A DNA stretch of 64,000 bases, from assembly GCA_030620095.1 (NCBI GenBank), contig JAUTXW010000329.1:885001-949000 (forward strand), read 5' to 3'. Origin of the DNA: Kuschelorhynchus macadamiae (taxonomy: Eukaryota > Arthropoda > Insecta > Coleoptera > Curculionidae). The notes beneath the pieces were generated by a model. That model was not told where the DNA came from and ran no database searches. It worked only from the letters and a program-made list of their open reading frames with translations. The position numbers and the translations under genes were made by a program. Below, piece by piece: positions 62,601-64,000 of the stretch (the stretch's first letter is position 1; each line of letters starts with the position of its first letter).

Positions 62601-63229
62601 CCGTTTTCGAGTAACTGAGGTTTAAAGTGGGCAAATCAAAAGTTACTTCGTAAGAGTTCACTTAATCTTTTTAAACGACTCGAATTATTACATGAAACGT
62701 ATTTAACTTAATGTTTAGTATAAAAATATTTTAATTGCAAACAAAAGCAACCAATAACCCTTTACATTTACGAGTCGCGATATTTTAACAAAATGGAAGT
62801 TTTAGTAAAATAGCAATTCCTAATTATTATATTTTACACCACAAAAAGTCATCTGAAAAAATCATAGACACGAAACAATAAAATACCCTGATCCCTTCGC
62901 AATCGCATATCCAGTCACACAAATTGTATATATTTTTACTAAACTAACGATTTCCTTTTTTGTTTTTGTCTTTATTGGTCTGCCGAAGTTTAAGTTCTGG
63001 CAAAGGTCGACAACTGACCTTATATTTGAGACGTTCCTTAAAGTTTAGCGGCTATTAAAGTCTTAATATTCTGAACCACTGTGGCTACCATTCTTTAAAA
63101 CATTAATTTTTTAATTAAGTTAAACTACAAAATCGACAAATTAGTCTTAAAAATAAAACAATTTCTGTAAAAATACGCAATCGTAACCACAACCTATCAC
63201 ACGATTCACATTAAACGCATCAACTCACA
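59673..63229. other. intron, no gene recognised
   Basis: It contains a 20-bp perfect GC palindrome at 60234-60253. Frames of 60 to 102 codons (for example 60925-60617 minus and 62105-62362 plus) show no family motif and no splice-supported conservation, so I do not call them. Confidence 0.4.
60234..60253. repeat. 20-bp GC-only palindrome
   Basis: CCGGCCGCGGCCGCGGCCGG is self-complementary and entirely G/C in a region of roughly 70% A/T. It is flanked by GTGGCCA and CCTAGCGCCC. Possibly a transposon end (compare 24969-24980). Confidence 0.6.
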
Positions 63230-63592
63230 AAAATGTTTAAGTTTCTTCGGCGCGGCTGTTGACCCACGTAAACCGTATATTTCCTATGCGCCCCTGTGCG
63301 AATTCGGTCGGGAACACTCGGGAAAAACTCGCCCCCGTTTATAACCACTAGGTCATCGCGGGCCGTCAGCCTCGTGATCCAATGAAACCAAACCTCCGGA
63401 GATCTCTGTGTGAGGCATCGATAGTGCGAGTGCTGAGTAATCAAGTGAACGTTCAACGAGTTCACACTCTTAGAATAATAGAAGGAATTTCCAAATTTAA
63501 AAGAAATTAAAAAAATATAAATTATTTATTATTTTCTGTTTGGAAATATTTATTGGGGGGTCATTGACCGTATGGAGAAGGAGCCGCCACTG
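63230..63592 (-). mobile_element. hAT-like 5' terminal region
   Basis: GAGCCGCCACTG at 63582-63593 is the hAT-type end CAGTGGCGGCTC on the minus strand. It is preceded by a GC-richer block (63240-63460), the same arrangement as at 9540-9936. No transposase follows. The 81-codon minus frame inside is probably chance. Confidence 0.5.
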
Positions 63593-63593
63593 G

Positions 63594-64000
63594 CAAATAT
63601 CTGCTATTTTTAGCTAGAAATATTATACTTAATACTTCATTACTCCGTAAGTCATTTTTCTATCATGACAAAATTTAGTGATAATTATTATGTTGTTAAT
63701 TACATGATTTTCAAAATGGCTAGCGGCTAGCATTTTTTTTCTTGAGAAATTGGCCTTAAAATTTTAAAATACTTCTAGAAATAATTTATTTAATTTTCTA
63801 AAGTTAATTTAATTTCTATAGAAATTTAGATACTATAATACTTATAGTTAAATTAATTACATGTCAAAGTAAAAAAGCTATTTTATTAGAAAATATATCA
63901 AACTTATTAAAATATTTAAAACTGACGTTGTTCGTAGCTGAGGTAGTGCAAGTATACCTTTTCTCAAGCGTCAGCGAACATTAGCCAATACACTAATTAT
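63594..64000. other. intron, nothing recognised
   Basis: AT-rich to the window edge. Confidence 0.4.

Overview
This is AT-rich animal nuclear DNA, most likely from an insect with a large, transposon-swollen genome. A beetle or a similar large-genome insect would fit, but the order cannot be fixed from the sequence. Spliceosomal introns, DD41D mariner-like, hAT, Penelope-like (PLE) and RTE-like elements, tRNA-derived SINEs and very long (TA)n microsatellites all point to an arthropod, and nothing looks bacterial or viral. The only host gene I can support is on the + strand. It is an R7-family regulator of G-protein signalling (RGS7-like), seen as three short exons at 12305-12404, 50333-50383 and 57243-57349. 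They splice in frame into 86 residues of the DEP domain. Its upstream exon(s), if any, and all downstream exons (rest of DEP-DHEX, GGL, RGS domain) lie outside the window, so nearly everything from 12.4 kb to the right edge is intron of this gene.

Layout. 1-1.55 kb: a DD41D mariner-like transposon whose transposase looks intact once a 56-nt intron is removed. 2.1-9.9 kb: a large inverted duplication (arms about 2.0 kb) carrying a broken hAT transposase and an unclassified repeat, around a core of (TA)n tracts, PLE termini and a mariner-like MITE. The right arm alone carries a 199-bp insertion that contains a hammerhead-like ribozyme. 12.3 kb: host exon A. 13-30 kb: intron with PLE termini, two decayed DD41D elements, an unusual non-coding TIR repeat (called family X here), an RTE-like LINE relic, a MITE, two SINEs, and a 0.67-kb palindrome with a hammerhead-like motif in each arm.

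30.5-49.5 kb: a tandem array of six near-identical units of about 1.6 kb. Each unit holds a dead PLE fragment plus parts of family X. The units are separated by (TA)n tracts of 0.1 to 1.7 kb, and the last four form an alternating two-unit pattern. Between units 2 and 3 sit two PLE copies in inverted orientation. One has an intact 818-codon RT plus GIY-YIG ORF (38864-41320). The other is 5' truncated, frameshifted and carries an in-frame 111-nt deletion. 50.3 and 57.2 kb: host exons B and C, separated by an intron with hAT and head-to-head Penelope relics. 57.3-64 kb: intron with one more family X copy, several strong palindromes and a hAT terminus.

Two themes link the repeats. PLE sequences here repeatedly occur as inverted pairs or hairpins, and several of their termini keep the layout of a minimal type I hammerhead ribozyme. 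Long (TA)n tracts almost always abut a PLE end, a mariner-like TIR, or one particular site inside family X.
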